From NCBI GenBank assembly GCA_949130495.1, contig OX422215.1, positions 68,649,244-68,713,243 on the forward strand: a stretch of DNA of 64,000 bases, read 5' to 3'. This DNA comes from Sambucus nigra. Its lineage: Eukaryota; Streptophyta; Magnoliopsida; Dipsacales; Adoxaceae. Below, piece by piece: positions 37,283 to 47,219 of this stretch; the first letter of the stretch is position 1; each line of letters opens with the position of its first letter. Below the pieces are notes generated by a model that saw only the letters and a program-made list of their open reading frames with translations, did no database searches and was not told the origin of the DNA. Both the position numbers and the translations under genes were made by a program.

Positions 37283-38544
37283 AAAAGTGTTTTAGTTGTG
37301 AGAAAAGTGTAAGAAAAGTATGAGAATTCCCATTTGGAATTTATGAGCAAACCCTCTTTTTCTTGCTTTTTTTGAGTTTTTATTTATATGAAAATAAGGG
37401 ATGTGCAATAATATTAAATAAAAAGTATATTAGGATGTATGAGATGAGATAATAAAAGTGCTAAGTAATAAAATAAGATATTGCGAATTTATGAGAATTT
37501 AAGGAGGGAGTTGAGAAAATTGGACCTTCTTGAAGATCTTGAGCTTGATCTTGAATGTTGGAGAGCATCCTTTAGACTTGGATGATGATGAAGGGTAGTG
37601 AATTCACCAAGTTTGGTGAAAAGGATGATGAAAAGTGAAGGTTGGAAAGGGATTTGGGTGTAGAAATCACTCTGACTTCGAGAGAGGTTGTCTGGAGCTG
37701 CTGAGAGTGATATCTAACAGATTTAGGCTCCTCTTGTAAGTGAGGTTAGGCCTCCTTTTTATAGGACCAGAGAATTGACGATCGGAATAGCCATGTTCCT
37801 GCCGTTCGGTAGGTGCGTTTAGGCACACTGCCAATAAGCAGGGTTTGGGATCTGCCGTTTGGTAGTATTTTTCAGGCCTTTTTGGAAAATCGGCCGCAGA
37901 ACGCAAACCGTTGATCAGAATCGTGCACGGGCCAGACCATTGGAAAGGTAATTCAGAGACCTTTGAAAGTTCTTTGAACTGCTCCCGGGTTCGGGAGTTG
38001 GCTTTGGGTCAAATATGGCTCGGAAGCATTCGTAGATCCATTGGACGAGGAATCGTCGGACGCAAACGGATCGTTCGTCCGCATGGTACGTCCAAATCGC
38101 ACACGGGGTGGATCGTTGAAAAGGTTAGGAGATGTACTTTGATATTCCAAAGAGTTTGATCTGGTTCGGGGAGTTGACTTTGGTCAATCAGGCTCGGGAA
38201 GCATTCGGTGACCTTTCAGAGTAAAATGGATCGTTCGTCTGTACCGTAAGTAAGAATCGCGTACGGAGCGGACCGTTGGAAAGGGGTTTTTGTGCCCTTT
38301 GAAGATTCATTCAGCCTCGGTCAAGATGAAGATTTTGACTTTTGGTCAAACGGAGCCTAGGAGTGCCCGATGGCTTCTGGGTCAGTACTCGGGGTATGAC
38401 CTAGGTTTGTGGTGATGACGGGAGGTGCTAGGGACCTAAGGAGAGTTTAAGGGGTAACAGAATGGGGTGTCTATAGAGCCCCTCGATGGGTGAGTTTGGA
38501 ACAAATGATAGTCGTCGAATAGACAACGCATGATGCTTTTGAGG

Positions 38545-38950
38545 GAGGATAACCAATTCAGAGGGTCGAGGTCGATTCTGAGGACCTACGAAGTGCGAGG
38601 ATGACCAATTCTGCTGGTCGAACCCAATTCTGAGGGATTGAAGATGAGGGTGACCGATTCTGTGGGTCGAAGCCAATTCTGCGGGTTTATGGTGAGGTGA
38701 CCAATTCTGCGGGTTTATGGTGAGGTGACCAATTCTGCGGGTCGAAGCTAATTCTGAGGGATTAAGGATGAGGTGATAAATTTTGCGGGTCGAAGCCAAT
38801 TCTGAGGGCTTAAGGATGAGGTGACCAATTCTGCGAGTCGAAGCCAATTCTGAGGGCTTAAGGAGAGGTGACCAATTCTATGGGTCGAAGCCAATTCTGT
38901 GGGCTTAAGGAGAGGTGACCAATTCTGCGGGTCGAACCCAATTCTGAGGG
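38545..38950. repeat. Minisatellite, about 48 bp unit, roughly 8 copies
   Basis: The unit contains ACCAATTCTGCGGGTCGAAG and CCAATTCTGAGGGCTTAAGG. The GTCGAAGC landmark recurs at 38741, 38789, 38837 and 38884, giving a 47-48 bp period. The left part is more diverged. Because 48 is a multiple of three, a minus-strand frame stays open through several units (16-residue repeats of the type ELASTRRIGHL). I do not regard that as a gene. It adjoins a second minisatellite sharing the CAATTCTG core. Confidence 0.88.
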
Positions 38951-40078
38951 CTTTTGGTGATGATCCAAAACCGAGGTCAATTCTGATCTAAGAGAGGTGA
39001 TGACCGAGGATGGAGGTCAATTCTGACCAAAGAGCGGTGACGATCGAGGATCGAGGTCAATTCTGACCTCAGAGAGGTGACGACCGAGGACCGAGTCAAT
39101 TCTGACCTAACTATGGTGACAATCCAAAACCAAGGTCAATTCTGACCCAATAGCGGTGACGACCGAGGATCGAGGTCAATTCTTACCTAACTATGGTGAC
39201 GATCCAAGACCGAGGTCAATTCGAACCTAACTATGGTGACGATCCATAACCGAGGTCAATTCTGACCTAAAAAAGGTGACGACTGAGGACCGAGGTCAAT
39301 TTTGACCTAACTATGGTGACGATCCAAGACCGAGGTCAATTCTGACCTAAGAGAGGTGACGACCGAGGACCGAGGTCAATTCTGACCTAACTATGGTGAC
39401 GATCCAAGACCGAAGCCAATTCTAACCTAAGAGAGGTGACGACTGAGGACCGGGATTAATTAGGACCTAACTATAGTGACGATCCAAGATCGAGGTCAAT
39501 TCTGACCTAAGAGAGGTGATGACCGAGGACCGAGCTCAATTTTGGCCTAACTATGGTGACGATCCAAGACCGAGATTAATTCTTACCTAAGAGAGTTGAT
39601 GATTGAGGGCCGAGGTCAATTCTAACCTAACTATGGTGACGATCCAAGACCGAGGTCAATTCTGACCTAAGAGAGGTGATGACCAAGGACCGAGGTCAAT
39701 TCTAACCTAACTATGGTGACGATCCAAGACCGAGGTCAATTCTGACCTAAGAGAGGTGACGACCGAGGATCAAGGTTAATTCTGACCTAACTATAGTGAT
39801 GATCCAAGACTGAGGTCAATTCTGACCTAAGAGAGGTGACGACCGGGGACCGAGGTCAATTCTAACCTAACTATGGTGACGATCCAAGACCGAGGTCAAT
39901 TCTGACCTAAGAGAGGTGACGACCGAGGACCGAGGTCAATTCTGACCTAACTATGGTGACGATCCAAGGCCGAGGTCAATTCTGACCTAAGAGAGATGAC
40001 GACCGAGGACCGAGGTCAATTCTGACCTAACTATGGTGATGATCTAAGACCAAGGTCAATTCTGGCCTAAGAGAGGAT
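38951..40078. repeat. Dimeric minisatellite, 2 x 40 bp, about 28 monomers
   Basis: Two 40 bp variants alternate. One begins CTATGGTGACGATCCAAGAC and the other GAGAGGTGACGACCGAGGAC. Both end CGAGGTCAATTCTGACCTAA, so the true period is 80 bp. Homogenisation is strongest from 39300 to 40050. The first few units are irregular and lack the strict alternation. It lies between the polypurine tract and the antisense PMD gene of the Tat-like element. No coding role is proposed. Confidence 0.93.
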
Positions 40079-40413
40079 GAAGATTGGATTTTGGGTTCCG
40101 CTGGGGAATGAGTTGGGAAAAAAGTAGAGTGTCCTTTGGAGACTTAAAAAATGGCTTTCTGGAGTTCCGCTGGGGAAATGGGGGTTCCACTTGAGGGAGT
40201 GTGAAATTTTCTTGGTGAAAATGTTCTAAATCCTTTCCGAGATTTTCAGGAATTTTCTGAGGATTTTTTAGGATTTTTTGGGAATTTGTGTACAAAATTT
40301 TAGGGGGTGCCGGTCGACACGGTTCAGAGGGTGCCATTCGACAGTGGCACAGACTTTTGGACTACCTCGGGAAGGTAAAGGGTCAGTTCCAATCGTCATG
40401 AGGCTTAACATTC

Positions 40414-40420
40414 TATATAA
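40414..40420 (+). promoter_or_regulatory. TATA box of the antisense PMD gene
   Basis: TATATAA within CTATATAAAGGTGG lies about 100 bp upstream of the chosen ATG (40516), with a CT-rich start region (about 40435-40490) between them. A nine-codon upstream ORF begins at 40502 and ends at the TGA inside the first codons of the main frame. The placement is that of a normal plant core promoter. Confidence 0.55.
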
Positions 40421-40515
40421 AGGTGGCTAATTCCCCTCATTTTTCACAGCTTCTTGCTTTCTTTATCTTTGCGATTTTCCTTTGCAAATCATTCTAGCAT
40501 CATGATCTCTAAGAA

Positions 40516-42634
40516 ATGGTTGCGTATGTGAGCACTGCAGCGCATAGGAAGTGGTTGACCGTTGACGACTGGGCAAACGTGGAGTGGAGGGTTAGGGCGC
40601 CTCTTGCTTTGGAGAGCGATAACTACTTTGATGCATTCGATTCGATTACTGATGTGCGGACCTTGCTACGGGAGCCGTCGCGTCATCGGTCTTCGAGGGT
40701 GGTGAACCCTGGTGGTTACGTAAGTAACCTGACCTTTGGCATTCGTCTCTTTTTGGTGATTTTTTTTTCGTCCTTCTTGAATTTTTAACAAGGTTTCTTC
40801 TTTTGATAGTCTGATATCTCTTTGAAGAACATACATGCTCGTGGGACGACGGGGCTTAAGGATGTCTAGGAGCATCTTCCACCTGTGTGCGTTGGATGGT
40901 ATCATCAGCGAGTTTTGGGAGGTTGGTGTCTGCGCTGAATGAGACGCCTCGGTCGACAGCGGTCTTATGTATTTTGGGAGAGAGATGGTGGGATACTACC
41001 CACACCTTCCATTTCGTCTTTGGGGAGATGCCCATGACTCCCATAGACGTGCAACAGCTGCTGGGGCTGGATTGTGATGGGGAGAAAATAGAGGTGGATC
41101 GCTCTCTGAGGGTGAGGCCGGAGGCGGTGAGGGAAGCGCTCGACGATGTGGGGAGGATAGTGCCTGGGGATCCCATCCGATTGTCCTTACTGAAGGATGT
41201 TCTGCTGAGTAGGGTGGCTGATGTGGAGGATGGGCTGCAGGTGAGGCAGATGAACCGATTGTTCATTTTTCTAGTGTTGGGAGGCTTTATGGTAACATCG
41301 AGTGACGACGTCGTCCATTTATGGTTCTTGCCGTACTTGAGTATGTTTTCGAACATCCCTCTTTATGATTAGTGGAGCCTGACTTTGGCGACCCTCTATT
41401 TTTCTTTGGATGATTTCAACCGGTGCTGCCGGTAAACTTTTACTGGAGCCACGTATCTCCTCGAGGTATTTCTTTAATTTTGCTCATTTTTCTTTCATGC
41501 ATTCTCATTTTCCTTATGCGTTTCTTTTTTATTGCAAATTTCTGTCTTTGGCAGACGTGGTTCAATGAGGTGATTGGGTGCAATACCCCGCTGATCGCTC
41601 TGAAGGATGATACTGTTGGGGACTTCTACCGATTATATCGATGGCGGAACGCCAATCGACAGTCGAAGGGATCTCTCTCTCTCTGGAGGCGGTGCGTTAG
41701 GTCTTAAATGGCTTGACCAGTGGTAGGGTAAGACTCTTTCCTTTTCAGTCTTGGTTTTTGGCATGTTCTGATTCTGTATTGACTTATGTCTGCTTGGGGA
41801 TTTTTAGGTGACCTTTTATCTTTGGGGGATAGCCATTCAGGATACAGGGGCGATCGGGGTGAATGCACAGATAGGCATTTGCTGGCGTATGAGTTCGGCC
41901 ATTCTAGGTATCTTGGGGAGCGAGTGGCTCGACAGATTGCTGAGGAGGAGGTGGTGGTGCCACCTGCGCAGCCTCCTATGTCTATGAGGAGGGAGCGACT
42001 GATGCTGGAGGATGCGAGGATCGCGACGATGATCGGCGAGTCCTACCTATTGTATATTGATACGGACGCACCGTATGACTATATGGACTTTGTGACGAGA
42101 TGGTTGATGGCACCCAGCATATATGATGCCTTGACTTTCCCTCCTGCGGGTTTGCGTCGAGCGGTGGGGTCCTCCCACAGTGGCGGTGGTCCATCGGCGT
42201 CTGTGGCGGCGGCGACTTGAGAGGTTCCCTTTGTTCGATTTCACACCACTTCGTACAATATTCGGCGGTCTGATGGAGGGATGGTGCCTATGTTACACCG
42301 TCATCCCGCGATGGATCCGGAGGAGTTGGGTTTGACAGAGGAGGTTCATCGTCCTACAGTATACCTTCTTCCTCTTTTTGGTTCTATTTTCTTTAATCCT
42401 TCTTTCGATACTGATTTTTGCCTTTTCTTTACAGCAAGTCCAGGTGTCGACCACTTTGATGAGGGACATTAGATATTGAATATCTTCGAAGACTGCCCAA
42501 ATTCGAGATGCCGTCCCGGTTCCTTCTTGCTTGGTGCCGTCCGCTTCGTCCGGGGAGGACTCTGGCTCGGGTAGCGGGGGTGCGTCGTCTGATCGTAGAG
42601 GAAAGAGAGCGCGTCGCAGGGGTGGAAGATCTTA
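40516..42634 (+). pseudogene. Spliced plant mobile domain (PMD) gene, degenerate, antisense in the gypsy element
   Basis: PMD proteins (MAIN/MAIL-like) occur as plant genes and inside transposons, and their biochemical role is poorly known. Exon 1 (40516-40719, 68 codons) ends at GTAAGT. Exon 2 starts after TTTTGATAG at 40810. The PMD core is visible as LGERWWDTTHTFHFVFGEMP and TPIDVQQLLGLDCDG, then VVHLWFLPYLSMFSNIPLYD and LTLATLYFSLDDFNRCCR. Later likely introns end at TTTGGCAG (about 41552), TTTTTAG (about 41807) and TTTACAG (about 42434). The C-terminus is Ser/Gly-rich then basic (GKRARRRGGRS, stop at 42634). A TAG near 40867, a frameshift near 40887 and a TAG near 41370 disrupt it. Exon joins are inferred from splice signals only. 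Confidence 0.72.
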
Positions 42635-43144
42635 GAGAGAGGGGGAAGGGTTGGTGAGAGAGAGAGAATGTGGGTTCGGGCTGAGTCCCGTTGTTTTTTG
42701 CTTTTCTTTTATTTCCTGCAAAGTTTGATGTAACACAAAGAATATATATATGCAATGCAAATGGGGTATTATTATCTTTTGTTAATGATGAATGAGTGAA
42801 TGCATGCACATGCACTTTTTACTTTGTTGCTGAGACCGTGAAAAGAGATATTTTTGGGATTTTCAAGAAAGTTTTAAGAAATTATATAGGGGTGGAAAAG
42901 GATTTTTGAAATTCTGTTAAGAAAATCAATTTATTTTTATTGGGCTTCTGATTTTGATAAAAAGGAAAATTTCCAAAAATAGGGGATTGTCGATCGACAA
43001 GACCCTTGTCGTGCCTATCGGCAGTCAAGTCCAATCCCATCAAATCAAAGCTTTGATTTGTGCCCTCTTCATCCTTTTGTACCTTGTGGGGTAGGATTCC
43101 CTTCGATTTCTGGAGGAATTGTGTCTCTTGTGAGGGTTCTCAAG
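42635..43144. other. Spacer between the two antisense genes
   Basis: It contains a short GA run (42655-42668), an AATATATATATG stretch near 42741 that could serve as a polyadenylation region, and AT-rich DNA leading to the next TATA box. No gene recognised. Confidence 0.5.
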
Positions 43145-43152
43145 TATAAAAA
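43145..43152 (+). promoter_or_regulatory. TATA box of the DUF7745-like ORF
   Basis: TATAAAAA within AGTATAAAAAGGGG lies about 70 bp upstream of the preferred ATG at 43215. A CT-rich stretch follows it. The arrangement mirrors that of the PMD gene 2.7 kb upstream. Confidence 0.55.
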
Positions 43153-43214
43153 GGGGAAGGGTGGAGTATTTCCATCACACCTTCATTTGTCTACTATTTC
43201 TTAGTCTTTGTAAG

Positions 43215-44015
43215 ATGGCTCTCCCTGGTAGCATTGAGTTTGCTAACTACCTCGAAGCCTTGGAAGCGATGTGCTCTTATAACGTCGACTACGATGCTTT
43301 CAACATGCGTCGAGTCTCTTTGTGGGGCAATCGGCCCGTTGAGTGGAACCTACTGATGGCGGCGGTACAATTTTGGTACCCCGAAGACCATGTATTCGGT
43401 TTTAGGTTGGAGGAAGTTTGTCCTACCTACGAGGACTTTTCTTCCATACTGGGGATAAATTCTGGTGTAGCTGCGGCTTTACCCGAATTTTTCCGTTCTC
43501 CCAGGGATTTGCTGGCTAGGCTTCTTCGCATTTCTCTTTCGGTGGCTAGATTACTGGTTGTTGGAGGAATGATCTCCCTCCCGATGGTTTTACAGTCCAT
43601 ACATTTGCGGGAAGTAGCCGATGCTGGTTATGCTGGAGACATTGCTCTGGGCTTAGTTTCAAAATTACAGCTGATGACTGGGAAATTGCGGGTGGATCCG
43701 CCACTTGCAGCCATTACTTTATGGATGTCATACCATCATAATCCTACGGCGGTGATACTGTCGGAGACCATGAATGGTCTGGATGCCTGGCGAGAAGGTC
43801 GTTCGGACTTCCTGCAGGGTAGCCCCGTGATGCTATTCATGTGGTTGTCTGAAAGACTCTGCCCGATGACTCTTCCAGAATATCCTTTGTCGGCTGTACC
43901 CAACTTCTTTTCGTGCCACTTCTTCAGCATTGGCCTAGATATTGAGAGCTGGGGGAATTGGCTTGTGGAGAATGGGGCTCGAAATTTGTATTGGTCAGTG
44001 CCTTGGTGGGGATAG
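43215..44015 (+). CDS. DUF7745-like protein, open first part
   Basis: The frame has 267 codons from the preferred ATG (MALPGSIEFANYLEALEAM). An earlier in-frame ATG at 43161 adds 18 hydrophobic residues, but it lies close to the TATA box and so is less likely. The block MAAVQFWYPEDHVFGFRLEE followed by VCPTYEDFSSILGI (about residues 47-80) is the signature of the DUF7745 / PMD-related family seen in plant genomes and retroelements. In that family the form is 'FWdP.y..F.F...d..PT.EEy..lL'. The middle (VADAGYAGDIALGLV and following) is helical, with no catalytic motif visible. There is no stop across 800 bp, unlike all nearby coding remnants. The frame ends in SVPWWG and TAG, and homology seems to continue after a frameshift. 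Function unknown. Confidence 0.55.
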   Translation: MALPGSIEFANYLEALEAMCSYNVDYDAFNMRRVSLWGNRPVEWNLLMAAVQFWYPEDHVFGFRLEEVCPTYEDFSSILGINSGVAAALPEFFRSPRDLLARLLRISLSVARLLVVGGMISLPMVLQSIHLREVADAGYAGDIALGLVSKLQLMTGKLRVDPPLAAITLWMSYHHNPTAVILSETMNGLDAWREGRSDFLQGSPVMLFMWLSERLCPMTLPEYPLSAVPNFFSCHFFSIGLDIESWGNWLVENGARNLYWSVPWWG

Positions 44016-44446
44016 TTGCTGCCTGTCCTGGAGCTAGGAGAATACTCGTATGTGTGAATGGTTAGTCTCAGACAGACCTCTTTCTATTTCCCTTGGCGGT
44101 TTCTACGCCAATTTGTTTGGGCACAGATCGTGCCACCTCGGACCCTGAATTTCTTTTCGGTAGAGGATTTGACCGAGCGCCTGCGCATGCGGCTTGGCTC
44201 TATATGGGAGAATCGACGTCCGTCGACTCGTCCCTCTCAGTCGGTTGGGAGAGTTTGGCATATATGAAGTTGTTGTGGAGGAAAATAGTTAGCAAGATGT
44301 TGGTAGTGGGGACTGGACAAAGGTGGCTTGTCTCTTTTGACACCATGGAAGGGGGTGTTATGGTTTTTTCGAAGCTGGTTCGAGCTTATCGGTCTATGGA
44401 GTGTCTGCGACACTCTGTTCCGGCAGGGGAAACTTGGGGACCCTAG
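44016..44446 (+). pseudogene. Probable C-terminal continuation of the DUF7745-like gene
   Basis: After the stop at 44013, a second frame carries YFPWRFLRQFVWAQIVPP (about 44082-44138). This resembles the DUF7745 region that in other members reads 'lLvLRQfg..QfiP'. The frame at 44093-44446 then stays open to YRSMECLRHSVPAGETWGP. Overlap of two frames here implies at least one frameshift or an unrecognised intron near 44010-44090. The 3' end is followed by a Gly/Asp/Ser-coding stretch and AT-rich DNA. Confidence 0.4.
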
Positions 44447-44847
44447 GATGTAGATGATGATGACGGAGCGGGCTCCTCTGGTAACTGTGGGTACGATGGT
44501 TTTTTTTGTAATGGGGAATAAATGTGGGGATTTTATTTTAGCTTTTCTAGGAAGGTAGGGAGGAAGGGAGTTATCCGTTTCTTTATGTGATCTGTACCGT
44601 AATTTCTTATTAGTGAAAAAAATAAGTTTATGATCATCCAGCTGTGCCTTTCGATGAATTTTGTATTGTTTGAATTATCTATACTGATCACTAAGGCATA
44701 CATAATCCTTTTATTAAAATACATGTTGGAATTGACTGTTGTTCTAGGAGATAAGAAAAGAAAGTATTTTGTGAAAAAGAAAGGGTCGTGCTCATGTAAG
44801 GCGTATGAGCTGCCTACGTACCTCTGTTTTTGTTTTTTTGAAAAGTT
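44447..44847. other. Non-coding junction between the antisense gene and pol
   Basis: It contains GAGCTGCCTACGTACCTC (44808-44825), a phrase common downstream of pol in Tat-lineage elements when read on the minus strand. The rest is AT-rich and probably holds the convergent 3' ends of both transcription units. Confidence 0.5.
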
Positions 44848-46250
44848 TTAATTTTGTTTGAAAATGGTTTTTTGCAGAGGATCAGGCCCACCTAGTTCTG
44901 GATAAGGGGAAATGAAGAGATTTTTTTTTAGAATAGAAGGGAGATGAGAAGAGTCGTAGCGCACTAAGATTTCAGACTTGGGGTAGAACTTCTTGAGACG
45001 GTCCAGGTTGACTGGACGAGCCATCTCTTCCTCATCTAAGTCGGTGAGCATGGCGACACCGCCGGACAAGATCTTTTTGACAATGTAGGGGCCACTCCAA
45101 TTGGGCTTAAATCTCCCTCTAGGGGTGGGGTTCTATGATTTCTTTGAGGGATAGGTCCCCCTATCGAACACCGCGGTCCTTGACTCTTTTGTTGAATGAT
45201 CGCGCTATTTGACGATGGTAGCCTTGTATGTGGTATAGAGATTTTAATCTCCTTTCGTCTAGGAGGGTCAGCTCATCAAGACGACTTTGGCACCAGTCTT
45301 CTTCGCTGACCTTGCTTTCAAGCATGACGCGTAGCGAGGGTATTTCTAACTCCACGGGTAGGACTGCATCCATGCCGTAAACTAAAGAGTAAGGGTAGAT
45401 CCAGTAGAGGTTCGAATTGAGGTTCGGTAGCCCCAGATGGCGTATGAGATCCGATCAGCCCAATCCCGATAGCTTTCAGTCATTTTGCTAATGATGGCTT
45501 TGAGGTTTTTTATTGGCGGCTTCAACGGCACCGTTGGTCTGAGGTCGGTAGGGAGAATATTTGTGTCTCTGAATCCCATACTCGTTGACCACCTCTGTGA
45601 CTTCTGCCTCGAAATGTAACCCGTTATCTAACACTAGCTCGTGCGGGACCTCATAGCGGCAGATGATGTTTTTCTTGATGAATTTGGCTACTTTCTTAGC
45701 ATTTAGCACTGCGTATAACTCCGCTTCGACCCATTTGGTGAAGTAATCAATGGAAACTAGGATGAACTCATTCCCATTGGAGGCCTTCGGTGTAACCTTC
45801 CCTATGATGTCAATGCCCCAGGTGGAGAACGGCCAGTGAGAGGTCATGTTGTATAATTCATGTCGAGGCAGATGCTGAAGGTTGGAGAATTGTTGGCATT
45901 TGAGGCATCTCCGGACGTAGGCGGTGCAATCTTGGGTTATGATGGTCTAGTAGTAACCTTATCGGATGATCTTCTTGGCAAGCATGTGACTGTTCATGTG
46001 AGGTCCGGATTCCCCGCTATGGATCTTCTGCATTATCAATGCCAGCCCCTGCGATGCAGTGCAGATGAGTTCCATCGAAGTTTCTTTTGAGCAGTGTTTT
46101 GTGACAGATGATGTATTGGGCAACTAGTCTTCGGAGGGTTGCTCAATTTTTCTTGTTGGAACCCTCGGGATACCTACCATGCTTGAGGAGGCGCCAGATA
46201 TCATAGTACCAACAATTGGCTATCTCGGGACCTTCCAACACCACAACAAT
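44848..46250 (-). pseudogene. Tat-lineage gypsy pol: RNase H end and integrase
   Basis: The order on the minus strand starts with a linker reading EIANCWYYDIWRLLKHGRYP. An HHCC zinc domain follows (HMNSHMLAKK then VRRCLKCQQF). The catalytic core comes next: Asp in STWGIDIIG (about 45810), Asp in LVLDNG (about 45627) and Glu in NGAVEAANK (about 45522). Only 34 residues separate the last two, one fewer than the usual D35E. Then follow YAIWGYRTSIRTSTG, VYGMDAVLPVELEIPSLRV, and the C-terminal SGGVAMLTDLDEEEMARPVN with LDRLKKFYPK, ending at 44848. A stop upstream of the zinc domain, a frameshift near 45510 and others near 45380 and 45160 make it non-functional. Everything N-terminal of the RNase H end is missing where the LINE begins. 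Confidence 0.87.
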
Positions 46251-46299
46251 TGCCAAGGAAGCATTGGCGTTTGTTGCTAATAGTCCATTGTATTTACCC

Positions 46300-47048
46300 A
46301 GTGATAGGTATCTTTGATCGTGAAAGATCCATTATTACCCATCCACCAGTACGATTTATCCAGGCCAATATTAGAGCCAATAAAAATGGACTGAATATAT
46401 AGCAAGAACTGCATGGGCAACCATTGAGCGAGAATTGTCAAATTCCACTAAGAATGATGGGAAAAGGAGTGTAGTGGTGCATCAAGAACACACATAGAGA
46501 GATGCGAAAATCGCCGACGTGGAGGTTTGGGAAGAAGTCAAATATGATGGCAAAAACGATATCACCGGTCCCTATACAACATTTGATACCCTATTTAAAT
46601 AAAGGAATAATCTTTGAAATTTTGGTCCAAAACTAGGAAGCCCTGGTATGGCGAGAAGCTAACAATTAGGGCGTATGTGGAAAATATTTTTGTTTAAGCG
46701 ATTGGGACATTAAATTTTTCGATTTTGAAAAAAGCTTCCATAGGAGTTTGATCATGTATGCCGTATTTAGTGAATTGAGGTTTTTTATTCTCAGTCCGCC
46801 ATATCGTTTAGGTATATTTATAATTGACCACGGAACAGTTGAAGTTTATTAGAAATTTTAGACGCATTTTCGAAGAATGCTTTGATCTTTTTGGTGAATA
46901 TTTTAATAAGATGTAAAGGGAGTGGGTATGTCGACTTGGTATATGACGGAAGATATGCACACACTGCACTGATTAGAGTCGCCCAACCTGCATAGGATAG
47001 AAAATAGGAATACCATGCATGGAGGCGATTCTCCAGGTCTTCGTTCAA
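46300..47048 (-). pseudogene. LINE ORF2 C-terminal region
   Basis: The segment LENRLHAWYSYFLSYAGWAT followed by LISAVCAYLPSY matches the post-RT region of plant LINEs, which usually reads 'LSyaGR..LI.sVl..lP.Y'. Further on, GLDKSYWWMGNNGSFTIKD resembles the 'D.l.W.....G.FtvksaY' block before the terminal zinc-binding domain. The zinc-binding end itself is not present before the gypsy junction, so this 3' end is truncated. Confidence 0.72.
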
Positions 47049-47219
47049 ATCAATAAATAACTAACGAGTGACCCGGCCCTTAATGAGTTGGAGGACCAAA
47101 TACTTTTTCGATCCGTAATGTTTGTTGAATACGAACATGGATCGAATATGACAAATAATCCCACACATGGTGGACGGTCCAAATTTAATCATTGACGTAT
47201 CTCGAACAATCGTTTGAAT

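Larger units (their letters stand above)
36531..38475 (-). repeat. 3' LTR of the Tat-like gypsy element
   Basis: On the minus strand the LTR starts TATAGACACCCCATTCTG (a one-base variant of the usual TGTAGACACCCC) directly after a purine tract. The far edge is put at TGTGGCCATCCCC (36531) by its TG, without target-duplication support. Inside are the phrases AGAGTCGCCAG and GGTGTTAGGCACCCATTCCG, typical of plant LTRs of this class. Also inside are AT and TG microsatellites and three degenerate tandem sub-repeats of about 160-180 bp starting near 37919, 38093 and 38253. Confidence 0.55.
36531..46250 (-). mobile_element. 3' half of a Tat-lineage Ty3/gypsy retrotransposon with antisense genes and minisatellites
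   Basis: On the minus strand the order is end of RNase H, integrase (46250-44848), about 4.8 kb carrying two opposite-strand genes, two adjoining minisatellites (40078-38545), a polypurine tract (near 38480-38490) and an LTR (38475-36531). The integrase wording (WGIDIIG, PYRPQTNGAVEAANK, VYGMDAVLPVELEIPSLRV) is that of the Tat/Ogre lineage. Tat-lineage elements are known to carry extra ORFs, including antisense ones between pol and the 3' LTR, and to carry tandem repeats in their 3' regions. The 5' LTR, gag, protease and most of reverse transcriptase are missing, with a LINE abutting the truncation point. Confidence 0.7.

Noticed and set aside
38428..38847. Minus-strand 139-codon ORF
   Set aside because: It translates the 48 bp minisatellite and its flank. 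The 16-residue periodicity follows from the repeat length, and no domain or promoter is evident.
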